The notes beneath the pieces are model-generated. The model had not been told where the DNA came from and made no database searches. It saw only the letters and a program-made list of their open reading frames with translations. The position numbers were made by a program, and so were the translations under genes. 64,000 nt of DNA from an uncultured Bacillota bacterium (lineage in GTDB: Bacteria > Bacillota_I > Bacilli_A > RFN20 > CAG-826), in the NCBI GenBank assembly GCA_949287245.1, contig CASEFL010000006.1:1-64000 (forward strand), given 5' to 3'. Within the stretch, counting starts at the first letter, position 1. Every line of letters starts with the position of its first letter. This document shows, in pieces, positions 51,598 through 61,799 of this stretch.

Positions 51598-53386
51598 TTG
51601 AATGAAAAATCCATTTTCTATTTGGCCTTATCTCTTCTTTTTCTTGTCTCTTGTGATAACAATCTAGATGTCACTCTCCCAATAGACCCTGTTTCTAGCA
51701 CAACTTCCTCTTCTTTCTCCTCCACAAGTTCAGAAGGAGAAGATACATGGAAGGAAGACACTCTTACCTTAATGCATTCTCTTTTAAAAAATCATTCTCT
51801 TCCTTATATGGAGGATTTTAAAAACTATGACTATCCATCTTCTTCCTTAAGCAATAACGATTTCTCCTTAACAATAAAAGAAACTTTGCCTTTCTCTTTT
51901 TTAGAAAGTTATGAAGATATACTTCATCAAGAAGGATACCAAAACCCCATTGGAGAATATTCTTCTTATACGGGTATTTATTACGCGCAGAAAGAGTTTA
52001 CGGATGCAACAATCACCATTCAAATGGCTTTAGTGAATGATGAAAAACTTCCTATAACCGAAGGGAAAGGATACTTTGCCTTAAGAGCCTCTTTAAAAAG
52101 CGATGATCTTTAGCCACAAGAAAAGATAAATGAACTTCTTATCGAAGGTGGTTTTAAAGAAGAAGACATTCCTCCTTATTTTGCCTCTTCTTATGAAATT
52201 GACGATAGTTCTGTGCTCCTTGATGGAAAGTTCACCATCATGATGGATAACGGAGTAACCTTAAAAGAGTATAAAGACTTACTTGATAAAGTTGGATGGC
52301 TTATTGATGAAGATGGGTATGGAGGATATAACGCTTATAATCAAGAACATACTATCCACCTATATTTCCGTTTAAATGATTCTTCTACCATTTATTTAAC
52401 CATTGAACCCCTTCTTCCCTATATCTCCTGGCCAAAAGAAGAGATTGCTATGGGGATAGAAAAGTTAGGGGCAAAAGAAGTGACTTTCCCTGATTTATCA
52501 AGCGCCTATATTGCCGAAATTACCATTACATCAAAAGAAGACTATTTCCTTCTTGATTTATTTATGTGTAGTCAAACTTTCGAAAATAAAGCGTTAGAAG
52601 AAGCCTTTCTTTTGGGAAATTGGCAATATTCTTCTACATATGGAGGATATCGATAAAGAGGAAAGAGTTCTTGCAGAAGTTAGTGAGGAAATGGATATCT
52701 TAAAAGGAAAGTTTTATCACCAAATTAAAGTATCTTTGGTAGAAGGCTCTATAAATGGATGGCCAATGGAAAAAATTACCAATTTAGGGAATAGCATAGA
52801 AGATAGAAAAGAAGAAGCCTCTTCTTTTCTCCTCCCAGAGCCCTTAAGCAAGAATCCTTTAGAAGTAACTTTTCAAGAAGGAGCAACTCCTTCTCTTCGA
52901 ATTGGCAATATTTCGGAAGAAGAAGCGAATGCTTATCAATTAGCACTTTTAGAAGAAGGGTATGTTGATACAAAACTGGATGCTTATTTTGGAATAGACG
53001 CCGTATATGGCTCGAAGGAAAGCGATGTCGCACTGCTTATCGATTATGTAGATGAGGGTTTAGAAATTGAGTTATGTGCTTTTGAAAGCAATTTTGGTTG
53101 GGATCAAGAATATATTCAAAATATCATCAAGGAAGATTTAGGCATTTCTAACTTTACTCTTCCCTATTTAGAAGATACTTACTGCGTGATTGAGTTTTAT
53201 GGCGATTATGGATATGGCGCGACTTTGTATATATATGTTGGTGGCGATGTCTCGTTAAAAATGGGAGATGCTTTATTAGAACTTGGTGCAGATTTAGATG
53301 AATATGGCTACTATAACTTCCCTGAATGCTTTGTGACTGCTGATTACATGGAGGGAATTACTTATATCATGATTATGGCAAATTGA
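51598..53386 (+). pseudogene. lipoprotein gene broken by an in-frame TAG and a frameshift
   Basis: The reading frame starts at TTG with a lipoprotein signal (LALSLLFLVSCDNN) and a Ser-rich linker, runs to a TAG at 52111-52113, and then continues in the same frame for another 180 codons (PQEKINELLIEGGFKEEDIP). It ends in TYGGYR and a TAA, while the next coding segment is in another frame from 52640. All parts have coding character: acidic, repeated modules of about 90 residues such as LKEYKDLLDKVGW and NAYQLALLEEGYVD. The intact protein would be about 590 aa. Function unknown. Confidence 0.75.
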
Positions 53387-53447
53387 TTGTTTTAACAAGG
53401 TTTTGCCAAGATTTTTGTTTTCAAGTAGAAAAAATTAAAGCGTTTTT

Positions 53448-53453
53448 TATAAT
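53448..53453 (+). promoter_or_regulatory. -10 box of a leaderless transcript (pyridoxamine kinase gene)
   Basis: TATAAT followed by TCGCTT and ATG; no SD. Confidence 0.6.
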
Positions 53454-53459
53454 TCGCTT

Positions 53460-54308
53460 ATGAGAAAACAAAAAAGAGTTTTAACGATTCAAGATTATAG
53501 TTGTTTAGGAAGATGTTCTCTTACTGTCGCTTTACCCGTTCTTTCTTCTTTAGGAATCGAATGTGTAGGAATCCCCTCGATGGTTTTATCCAATCACACC
53601 GCAGGCTTTGCCTCTTGGGAAGAAATTGATTTAGAAGAGAAAATCCTTCCGATTCTTAAGAAGTGGGATAACTATAACCATCATTTTGACGCGATTTATA
53701 CGGGTTATCTCCCTACCAAACAAATCGCGATTATGGAAAAGGTTTTTCAAAAAGTAAAAGAAAAAGATACATGGATTTATATTGATCCTTGTTTTGGAGA
53801 TAAGGGGAAAATATATCCTGGATTTAATGAAGAACATGTAAAGAGAATGAAAGAATATATTCATCACGCGGATGTTCTTCTTCCGAATTTAACCGAAGCT
53901 TGTTTCCTTACAGATACTCCTTATAAGGAAGATTATTCTTTAATAGATGTCCTTCCTATTCTTGATAAACTTTGTTCTTTGGGCATTCAAAAAATCGTTC
54001 TTTCTGGCTTTAAAGAAAAAGAGAATCAATTAACTTCGATTGTTTATCAAAAAGAGAAAAAGATCATCAAAAGAAGCACTCCCTATTACCCATATCTTTT
54101 TCATGGAACCGGAGATTTATTTGCTTCTTCTTATATTGGTTTATCTCTTCTTGGCATAAAAGATGAAGAAATTTTATCGATCACCCATAAGTTTATCGAT
54201 GATGCGATTTCCGACACCTTAAAAGAAGGTACCCCCTCTTTATGTTATGGAGTGAATTTTGAACGCGCGCTTCCTACTTTAATAAAAGAAAATTCGAAAG
54301 AATCTTAA
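53460..54308 (+). CDS. pdxK: pyridoxamine/pyridoxal kinase
   Basis: 282 aa, ribokinase-like fold. IQDYSCLGRCSLTVALPVL at the substrate site, PSMVLSNHTAGF, IYTGYLPTKQ, YIDPCFGDKGKIYPGF, LLPNLTEACFLT, and the nucleotide-binding HGTGDLFASSYIG with the catalytic Asp. It makes the B6 vitamer phosphate for pyridoxal 5'-phosphate salvage. No neighbour is functionally linked. Confidence 0.92.
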   Translation: MRKQKRVLTIQDYSCLGRCSLTVALPVLSSLGIECVGIPSMVLSNHTAGFASWEEIDLEEKILPILKKWDNYNHHFDAIYTGYLPTKQIAIMEKVFQKVKEKDTWIYIDPCFGDKGKIYPGFNEEHVKRMKEYIHHADVLLPNLTEACFLTDTPYKEDYSLIDVLPILDKLCSLGIQKIVLSGFKEKENQLTSIVYQKEKKIIKRSTPYYPYLFHGTGDLFASSYIGLSLLGIKDEEILSITHKFIDDAISDTLKEGTPSLCYGVNFERALPTLIKENSKES

Positions 54309-54424
54309 TACTTGTAGTTTTATTCTTTATCAATGTTTTGGCGGTTTCAGCCCTGTTCTTGCCGTGCCTAGATAATGATATTTTGTGTATCTACCTTATT
54401 ATTTTGATAAGAATAACAAAAAGG

Positions 54425-55123
54425 TTATTTTTTCTTTATTGTTCTCTTTTTTATAAAAAATGAAACAAGAGAAGAAAAGAGAACGATAAATAGAAGCAAG
54501 ATCGAAATAATCTGACCCGTACTTAAATTAAGAAATACCTTTTGATCGTCACGGAAAAATTCACAAAGAAGGCGGATAATGGGGTAAATAGTTAAGAGCA
54601 ACCAATAATTATTTGCCTTAATCCACCTTTTTCTTTCATTAAAGTATAAAAAGGCAAAAGCGATTAAGTCTAAAACGGCTTCCATCATCTGAACAGGAAA
54701 ACGTGTAACCCCATCATAAGTAATGCCAAAATCGCATTGAATGCCATAGCAGCATCCTGCTAAAGTGCAGTTAATACGCATAACCGCAATAACGACCAAA
54801 ATAGTAGGAGCAATATAATTTAAAATATCAAAATACTTGTCTTTTCGATAAATAAGTTTGGCAAGAAGCATAAAGAAAGGTAAAAAGAGTAAGGCTCCAT
54901 ATAAAGAAGTGCTAAATGAAAAAAAGTCTTCTGGATGTTCAATATTCGCCAAGACAATGGTTCCGAATATTCCAAAAACCATTGTAAATAAAGAAAGAAG
55001 GAAAACTTTGAATTTATTAAAGCGATACACATCATTACGAATATAGTTAAAAAGAAGGAGAAAGAGGAAACTAATTCCCATGAAAATGTAATTGCTATAA
55101 GGAATAAGAACTGGAAATCTCAT
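54425..55123 (-). CDS. Lgt-like prolipoprotein diacylglyceryl transferase
   Basis: 232 aa with about seven membrane helices. Lgt signature RINCTLAGCCYGIQC around residues 116-130, a conserved FPVQMMEAVLDL, and RLLCEFFRDDQ with the usual acidic end, then LSTGQI. The N-terminal HG region of classic Lgt is replaced by STSLYGALLF. It would attach diacylglycerol to lipobox Cys, which fits the many lipoproteins here. Divergence means it may be a paralogue and not the main Lgt. It follows the large surface protein operon on the same strand. Confidence 0.75.
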   Translation of the reverse strand: MRFPVLIPYSNYIFMGISFLFLLLFNYIRNDVYRFNKFKVFLLSLFTMVFGIFGTIVLANIEHPEDFFSFSTSLYGALLFLPFFMLLAKLIYRKDKYFDILNYIAPTILVVIAVMRINCTLAGCCYGIQCDFGITYDGVTRFPVQMMEAVLDLIAFAFLYFNERKRWIKANNYWLLLTIYPIIRLLCEFFRDDQKVFLNLSTGQIISILLLFIVLFSSLVSFFIKKRTIKKK

Positions 55124-58100
55124 TTATTTAATAAAACCTCGGAAAGTCCATTCTTTTGTGGAAGTAGAGTAATAAATTAGACCATTATCGTATAAAGGAG
55201 ATAACTTAACCCCACTTTCCGCGCTTTGGGCAACATAAGATTCGTTTGTTATATCATAGGAATAACGGACTAGGTTATTTCCTACATAAGTAGCATTATC
55301 GCGATTTGAATGAAACTTTCTTAAATTAACGTGGAGGTTGTAGCCATTTCCAATTGTGTCACCTATTTGGTATCTAGCATCCAAAATCGGTACATAAATT
55401 CCGCAGTAGTAAACGTATTTATTTGAATCAATATCACGAATAATTTTGGCATTTACATCCGCGTAATCAATCTCTTTGATAGTAATGGCACGGTCTACCG
55501 TATTTCCTTGATGATCTCCATCACTTCCCTCACTATATAAATCATTATCCATGTGAAGGTAATACATTTTTTCGTTCGAAGTAAAAATACCGTTACTAGT
55601 GTCAAAAGTTCCTTTTAAATTGTGCGTATCATCAAGCAAATACGAAACATCATTTAAAATTAAAGGATTTAAATTAAAGCTTGTCGCTTTTTCGTATTGA
55701 CCGCTTAAACTTTGACTACTGCTGTTATACAAAAAGCCTCCATAAAGCTCTGCTTTCACATCATAAGTATGGAGCACATTCCGATTCTCAATTAACGAAG
55801 AAATAGCACTTTCGCTCATCGACATTTTGCCACTAATAAAGTAACGCCCATCTTCATGAGTTGTATCAATAGAAGTATCAAAAAGAAGGTCTCCTTCAAT
55901 GGCAATATTATTCGGTTTTACATAATTCCAGTAACTCGTTTGGGCATAAACCCCGACGCCAAAACGATTTCCACTATAGTTATAGTTGGCAGGGTTACGA
56001 ATATTTGTTGTATAAGACATTAAACCACCGGCAATATAGCGGCTTTCCCCGCTGATGGTTAAACTTGCCGCACCAACATCTTCAAAAGTCTTATAGCCTA
56101 CATATTTAAAAGATAAAGTAGAACCATTTTTGGTATAAAGACCACTTCCTGGATAAAAAGTCATCTTACTATAAAGTTCAAGGGTATATCCTGAATCTAA
56201 AACAAAATCCATAAGTGGACTTATAGGAAAATCAATTCGCGCAAAATCAAAATCAGTATTCACCGTTATTCCGCTAACGGTTAAAGAAGCGCTTATAAGA
56301 TAACTCCCGGCTTCTTGAACATTTGCGTGAAAAGTAAAGCGAGAACGTTGATTATACATTTTGGTGTAAATCGTACTCGTACTTGGGTTTGATAAGGAGG
56401 CAATTTTATATGGCTCATAAAGAATATAATCGCTTTCAAGAGAATCGCTTCGAAAACTAAATAAAGCACCATTTAAGGAGTTCCCTATAAAGCCAATCCA
56501 ACAATTTACAATTCCTAATTCCTGAAAATCAACTTTCGCATAGCCCACTAAAGAAGAACCTTTATAAAATTTACAAGGAACTTGGAGATAGGAGAGATTA
56601 TATTCGGTAAATAGACTTTGTCTTTTGCTTAAGCCAACGGCAGATTGATCTCTTCCTCGAGCATCCGCAATCGTTACAGTAGAAGTTACTTTGCCTCCTG
56701 GATTAACGATGATTTGACCGCCACCAATTGTATCTTTAATAAGGCCATAGTTATTTAAAACTCCTCCATCATTGATAATGATGTTGTGACCATGTAAATC
56801 TAAGAATGCATATCGGCCAATAATATAACTATAAAAGGTACTTGAGGAACGACCGCCAATTTGTGCACCAATATTTAAAGTACCATTAATCGTTAAATCG
56901 CCATTAAGAATAATATAAAGACTTGCTTGATCATAACCACAATAACTTAAAGGGCTAGTCCCTGTATAATCTGGCGCAATCGCATAATCATTTGTGGATC
57001 TATGATTTCCTAGTCCTTCCGAAATACTGCCTGTATTCGGAGAAATATAAATTTCTTCTGCCCCATAGGTAAAGTTAATAGTCGCTCCACTTTGAATGGT
57101 AGCCTCATCAATAAAAACACTGTTCGTTTCAATGTGGTAAGAATTATCCTCTCCTACATTTTTATCGTCATTGCCGTCACCGCTGCCAATCCGGTAAATA
57201 TCGTAAAAGGAAAGACTATTCCCGCTTGTAACATTAGTAATAGAGGCGGCAAGAGGCGCGCTTGATTGTATGAAGCGTAAATAAATGTCGCTGCTATTAA
57301 CAATCGGCTTAGTAAAGTCAAAATATTCGCTAAATTCAGGGTCTTTGTAATAACCATAATTCCGATAATTAGGGATATTTAAATCAATAGGAGTAATGAG
57401 GCTATTCTCCTTTACCTTAACTACATCAATAGAATCAACATAATAGGGAGTATCCGTTGTTCTTGTAATTTTCACCATCCGCACTTCATATTGGGGATAA
57501 TAAACCCATGTACTATAACCAATGGCGGCACATCCATCTCCGATTTGTCCATATGGCCTTTCTTCAGACTTATAAATCGTTATCCTCTGATAAATTAATT
57601 CAGTAACATAGACCCCATCGGATATCTTCTCGGTATGTTGACCAACAATCTGATCTCCTAAATAAACAGCACCAACGTCAAACATGACTCCATGGGTCAT
57701 ACTATTACCACTATCGCTTTGAAAATGAAGATAATCCTCGGTTCCATCGCTTTTTGTAACATTTGTTTGCCAAACAACTTCGTAACTTGTTTCATCTTCC
57801 ACCTGCGTCCAGCTTGTAACATCACAAGAAAAACTTTTAATTTGCTCAGGACCTAATGAGTTATTTCTTCGATTGATTTTGGTTCGTGTGCCATTATATA
57901 CGTCATAATAAATTTGAATTGGATCACCGTCTCCTGTTAAGGAACCATTATTCGGAGCCGCCATAACATCCTTTCCATAATTGTTCCCGTTTGCATCTAC
58001 ATCAGTAAGGCCGTGACTTATCGTGTATTCTTTCGGAATGTAGTATTCCGTATCCAAAACTAATCCGTCATCTAGAGTTTCATAATGAACATTGATATCA

Positions 58101-58243
58101 TAAAAAGTAGTTGTTTCATCGCTATGAGTAATATCTTCATCCGTATTTTTTGCTTCAAAAATAGCGTAACTACTAAAGCCAATAATTGTTCCAAATAAAG
58201 CAAGAAAGGCGAATCCAAAAGAAAGAAAATTTTTAACTTTCAT
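55124..58243 (-). CDS. very large exported surface protein
   Basis: 1,039 aa. Signal-like N-terminus (FGFAFLALFGTIIGFSSYAI) followed by a Thr/Asp-rich start. At about residues 285-335 an InlB/Listeria-Bacteroides-type repeat is suggested by GYYKDPEFSEYFDFTKPI. A beta-solenoid-like middle (GDLTINGTLNIGAQIGGRSS, HNIIINDGGVLNNYGLI) and a C-terminal YCGIYVPILD domain follow. There is no sortase motif. It starts at TGATG, directly coupled to the upstream gene. Likely a biofilm or surface component. Function unproven. Confidence 0.72.
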   Translation of the reverse strand: MKVKNFLSFGFAFLALFGTIIGFSSYAIFEAKNTDEDITHSDETTTFYDINVHYETLDDGLVLDTEYYIPKEYTISHGLTDVDANGNNYGKDVMAAPNNGSLTGDGDPIQIYYDVYNGTRTKINRRNNSLGPEQIKSFSCDVTSWTQVEDETSYEVVWQTNVTKSDGTEDYLHFQSDSGNSMTHGVMFDVGAVYLGDQIVGQHTEKISDGVYVTELIYQRITIYKSEERPYGQIGDGCAAIGYSTWVYYPQYEVRMVKITRTTDTPYYVDSIDVVKVKENSLITPIDLNIPNYRNYGYYKDPEFSEYFDFTKPIVNSSDIYLRFIQSSAPLAASITNVTSGNSLSFYDIYRIGSGDGNDDKNVGEDNSYHIETNSVFIDEATIQSGATINFTYGAEEIYISPNTGSISEGLGNHRSTNDYAIAPDYTGTSPLSYCGYDQASLYIILNGDLTINGTLNIGAQIGGRSSSTFYSYIIGRYAFLDLHGHNIIINDGGVLNNYGLIKDTIGGGQIIVNPGGKVTSTVTIADARGRDQSAVGLSKRQSLFTEYNLSYLQVPCKFYKGSSLVGYAKVDFQELGIVNCWIGFIGNSLNGALFSFRSDSLESDYILYEPYKIASLSNPSTSTIYTKMYNQRSRFTFHANVQEAGSYLISASLTVSGITVNTDFDFARIDFPISPLMDFVLDSGYTLELYSKMTFYPGSGLYTKNGSTLSFKYVGYKTFEDVGAASLTISGESRYIAGGLMSYTTNIRNPANYNYSGNRFGVGVYAQTSYWNYVKPNNIAIEGDLLFDTSIDTTHEDGRYFISGKMSMSESAISSLIENRNVLHTYDVKAELYGGFLYNSSSQSLSGQYEKATSFNLNPLILNDVSYLLDDTHNLKGTFDTSNGIFTSNEKMYYLHMDNDLYSEGSDGDHQGNTVDRAITIKEIDYADVNAKIIRDIDSNKYVYYCGIYVPILDARYQIGDTIGNGYNLHVNLRKFHSNRDNATYVGNNLVRYSYDITNESYVAQSAESGVKLSPLYDNGLIYYSTSTKEWTFRGFIK

Positions 58244-58935
58244 CAGTGAGTAATCCCTCCTAAATTCGTCAAAAAGTGAAAGGATAACTGAGGGAAAATG
58301 GCATCGTTATCAAGGTTTAAATTAATAAACTCAAAAGAAATTTGAAAATAGACATACGCCGTCCCTGTTTGGTAGTCTTTTGTTAAGGAATATAAACACG
58401 GTTTACTTTCACTATAAGCAAGAATATTCCCTTGAAGAACGTAGGTAGTCTCATTTACATAGGAACTTTCTCGATAATCTAAATCCGTGCTAAATAAAAA
58501 TCGATTTTCACTTGTTTCTAATTCGCATTTAAAGTTTTGAGGAACGATTAAAATTTGGTTATTTTCTTCAAAAATATTGTAATTTTCTAACGTATAGTAA
58601 TCATAAGTTATGCCAAAAGTTATCGCGACCTCTTTTGAGGCAAACATCGTTTTTAATAAATCTGGACGACATTTCCCGCGAATAGAAAAAGTAGTTTTCG
58701 TGTAATAATGACGATTACTATAAGTATAAAAATCAAAACCTTTTTCACTGCCGGCAATATAGTAAGCAGAATTAGAAAAATTAAGTTTTGCGACATCCCC
58801 AACATTAACATTTGCGGATAAACTAGCAGAATTCCCAATCGCCCAACTAGCAGAACCCAGGCAAAGTAAACTTAAAGTAAGAAGAGATAAAATACCCCCC
58901 CCCGAATATATTAGATTTTTCTCGAGTAGTTTCAT
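58243..58935 (-). CDS. exported camelysin/TasA-like small surface protein with a G9 tract
   Basis: 230 aa from the ATG at the start of MKLLEKNL; a TTG 23 codons upstream is an alternative and no SD is good for either. A membrane helix at 16-34 (LSLLTLSLLCLGSASWAIG) followed by SASLSANVNVGD resembles camelysin/TasA-type proteins that SipW-like peptidases process; this family match is weak. The coding sequence contains nine consecutive G (Gly-Gly-Gly) 11 codons from the start, the classic place for slippage. It is coupled to the 1,039-aa gene. Confidence 0.6.
   Translation of the reverse strand: MKLLEKNLIYSGGGILSLLTLSLLCLGSASWAIGNSASLSANVNVGDVAKLNFSNSAYYIAGSEKGFDFYTYSNRHYYTKTTFSIRGKCRPDLLKTMFASKEVAITFGITYDYYTLENYNIFEENNQILIVPQNFKCELETSENRFLFSTDLDYRESSYVNETTYVLQGNILAYSESKPCLYSLTKDYQTGTAYVYFQISFEFINLNLDNDAIFPQLSFHFLTNLGGITH
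58895..58903 (-). repeat. G9 homopolymer inside the signal region
   Basis: Nine G on the minus strand read TCG GGG GGG GGT. It is the only such GC homopolymer noticed in this AT-rich window. Gain or loss of one base would stop both coupled surface genes. Confidence 0.9.
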
Positions 58936-59071
58936 CGTAACTTTGTCCGCGACCTTTGGTTTATTAAACGTGCGAATTTTAGAATAAATGTAAAGTAGTT
59001 TCAAGAAAGCCGATTGTTACTTGTGCTCTTGTTTTCTTTATAAAAAAAGCTATTTTTGAAATAAATTATGC

Positions 59072-60967
59072 CTAATTTTTAGAAAGAATAATCTTTTTAA
59101 CCTCATCAACTTTTGGCTGTAAATCGTCCCAATAAATTTTTAAAGTTTGATAGTAATTCGCATCTTTTTTAAGAAAATTCGATTCATTTAATGAAGCATC
59201 ATTGCCTTTGCTACTTTGATATAACATGTGCGCCCGTTTAATTATTTCCTTATAGAGGATATAAAGGACTTCATCAAATTTGTCTTTATCACGGAATAAG
59301 TTAGTTGGAAATAAAGAATCCTTAATAGCACTAATGTCTGAAAATTTTTTATAAATCTCAGAACTTTCTAAATTTGATTCAAAAACTTCGTTGAGGATGT
59401 CACACATACCTTTTTCGTCTAGCAAATATCTAGCAGCAAAAGAGGCAAAGGCTACACAAATTGTTCGAGCATTTCTTGCCAATGGAACTAAAGTTGTTTT
59501 ATTTGGACTGCGTTCAGCCTCATCTTTTATGTACTTATTAATAAACGTTTCTGTAAAGTAATAGTTCATATATAAAAGTTGTTGAACAATTCGAGCAATT
59601 TTTGCCTGATCATTGTTGAAAATTAAATTGTAATATTCATCCTTATACAAATCGGATGGACGATTACGACTGCGAGCAGGTAATTGAAATATGCCTATCA
59701 TGCAAAGTTTGCCAGTATCATTTAAATCCGTGTTTAAATACGTTTTTTTAAATTCATTAGGTATTTTTTCACCGCGTTTTGTTTGATAAAAAATACCACA
59801 GGCTTTCATTGCTTCAATAAAACGCACTTGTTCCGGAGCGTTTGCTTTTAAATCAATTGGTTTAATTGCCTTTTGTGAGTTTGTAGCTTTAGCAATTTCT
59901 AAAGCGAATTTTCGTTTGTCATCCTCGCTATCACCTTTAATACGAATGATCTTACACTGAAGATAAAAATCTTTATCTTTAGTTAAAGAATTACTTTTAA
60001 ATAAGTTATAAGTGGTTTGACCACCATTAACGACAGAGAAGTTTGTTAATTTAATTTCTCTTCCATCAATTTCAAAATTATCACAAAGAATAATAAGACC
60101 ATTATTTTTATACCAAAAATAAGCAGGCTCCTTTTGGATGGATTCTTTAATCTCCTTATCAAGAGAGGTTTTAATATGATAACGAAGATTCATTGAAAGC
60201 AAATTAATTGTATTTTTGGCATATAACTCTTTAATCGAAAAAGCGGATGTATTAACAATAATTGCGTCTTCTTCATTGTTGTACTTAAGATAATTTTCAG
60301 ATTCATCAATGATGATTTTTCCTGAATCAACGCTTGGCCTTCGCGATTCCTGATCTTTAATTTTTTCGCAAATATCTTCGTTAAATAGCAAACGAAATTC
60401 GAATTTAGAACTATCAAGATTGAAGTTTCTAAAACAAGAGTCAACTTTCGTAATTGATGATTTATTAAGCTTATCTGCTTTTGTATAAATAACAAAAATT
60501 ATCTTTGATTCCTCCCCTATCTCAGAAAAAAGAGTTTGAAAACGGGAGACAACACGATCTTGAAAATCATTAAATTGACCGTTCGTTAATTGTTTGTAAA
60601 AATTGACAAGTTTTGATAGAGCATCACAAAGTTCATCTGCATTAATACTTTCCCAATACTTTGATTGACAAATAACTAAATTACGCGCCCCATCATCACT
60701 AGGGTCTAAAAATATGATATCAGCACCGCCGTCATTAGGGCCATCAATTATACTTTCTTGAATAACTTCATCATTAAATGTTAAATATGGGTTCGCATAA
60801 TAGTCACAATTCATGCAAACTACAAAAAAACAAAAATCATCACTTTTTTGTTTTAAAAACGGGTAGAGATTTTTTAATTTGCTAATTTTATCTTGAATTT
60901 TCTCTTTATAATTATTTTCCATACCTAAAATTAGATCATAGAATTTTAAAAAATTCAAATTTTCCAT
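59072..60967 (-). CDS. AIPR-family (abortive phage infection) protein
   Basis: 631 aa from MENLNF; other starts (an ATG 23 codons upstream, or MENNYK) are possible and none has a strong SD. The AIPR core is clear: YKNNGLIILCDNFEIDGREI, FSVVNGGQTTYNLFKS, FALEIAKATNSQKAIKPIDL, and AMKACGIFYQTKRGEK. An upstream half (NDGGADIIFLDPSDDGARNL) may be a nuclease-like, PD-(D/E)XK-type domain, with the Asp and Gln-Ser-Lys motif VICQSKYW. AIPR proteins are tied to phage resistance and restriction-modification loci. No methylase is adjacent here. Confidence 0.85.
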   Translation of the reverse strand: MENLNFLKFYDLILGMENNYKEKIQDKISKLKNLYPFLKQKSDDFCFFVVCMNCDYYANPYLTFNDEVIQESIIDGPNDGGADIIFLDPSDDGARNLVICQSKYWESINADELCDALSKLVNFYKQLTNGQFNDFQDRVVSRFQTLFSEIGEESKIIFVIYTKADKLNKSSITKVDSCFRNFNLDSSKFEFRLLFNEDICEKIKDQESRRPSVDSGKIIIDESENYLKYNNEEDAIIVNTSAFSIKELYAKNTINLLSMNLRYHIKTSLDKEIKESIQKEPAYFWYKNNGLIILCDNFEIDGREIKLTNFSVVNGGQTTYNLFKSNSLTKDKDFYLQCKIIRIKGDSEDDKRKFALEIAKATNSQKAIKPIDLKANAPEQVRFIEAMKACGIFYQTKRGEKIPNEFKKTYLNTDLNDTGKLCMIGIFQLPARSRNRPSDLYKDEYYNLIFNNDQAKIARIVQQLLYMNYYFTETFINKYIKDEAERSPNKTTLVPLARNARTICVAFASFAARYLLDEKGMCDILNEVFESNLESSEIYKKFSDISAIKDSLFPTNLFRDKDKFDEVLYILYKEIIKRAHMLYQSSKGNDASLNESNFLKKDANYYQTLKIYWDDLQPKVDEVKKIILSKN

Positions 60968-61036
60968 AACGTTAAAAAGTAGTTGCAAAAATACGCTTTC
61001 CAAAATGGAAAAAATATAAATGCATAACGTTTGCAT

Positions 61037-61362
61037 TATTGGAAATTCAATAAAATTTTAAACATTGTTAACAATTCGAAGTTTACTTAGAGAAGTGAGG
61101 TTATTTAGATTGTATTCTATTTTACTTACTTGAAAAATTAACATAATGCCAAGAATAAAAGATTATTTAAAAACATCTAAAAAATAATGCCATTCGATAC
61201 TTTGGCACTTTTATAATCTTCTCGAAATTAGCACCTCATAAAACGAGTTGAATCAAAATTCAATTTGTGAATTACATAAAAATTAACCTAAATATTTTGC
61301 CATTTAAAAGGCGCTATGAACTAAACACAAAACTTGTATAAAAGCGCTTGGCAATAAATAAA
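61037..61362. other. AT-rich intergenic stretch
   Basis: No gene, terminator or RNA that I can support. It separates the AIPR gene from a decayed gene. Confidence 0.4.
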
Positions 61363-61723
61363 TTAATCTACTTTGCTATATAAGACTGGATTTGCATTTC
61401 CTTTTGACAATATTTTGAAGGAATTTTCTTACCTAAAATAGTTTCTCAATTTCATGTTCAACTTAAACACCTGTAAATTCACATCTGCCCCATTCAGTTT
61501 TATGCCACTCCTTTACTTTATAAACTGCCTTAACAACACCATAAGTAACTGATAATACATATGGATATTCTCTTGTTTTATTAGTATCCGCCTTCCATGA
61601 GCTTGTAGTACATTCATATCGATTCTTGCGCTGATTAAGCCAATAATCCTTAACTTTAATAATTACATACTGAGGATTATCTAGGCTATCTTCATATTTT
61701 GATATATTAAATAAAGTTTCCAA
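61363..61723 (-). pseudogene. decayed gene of an unnamed defence-associated family
   Basis: The main part reads ISKYEDSLDNPQYVIIKV, NRYECTTSSWKAD, YVLSVTYGVVKAVYKVKEWH and RCEFTG. After a stop, later frames give VEHEIEKLF, LGKKIPSKYCQK and KGNANPVLYSKVD with a final stop, which joins smoothly if two frame changes are allowed. The first part lacks an ATG; only a TTG exists. I recall this pattern (strand-rich, ending in a KG.ANP-type motif) near restriction or defence genes, but cannot name the family. Confidence 0.55.
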
Positions 61724-61799
61724 TGTTAAAGCATTAACTGACTCTGTAGACTCACATCCTTTGATTTTATTGGTAAGTTCTCTTTTTATTGATACTTAT

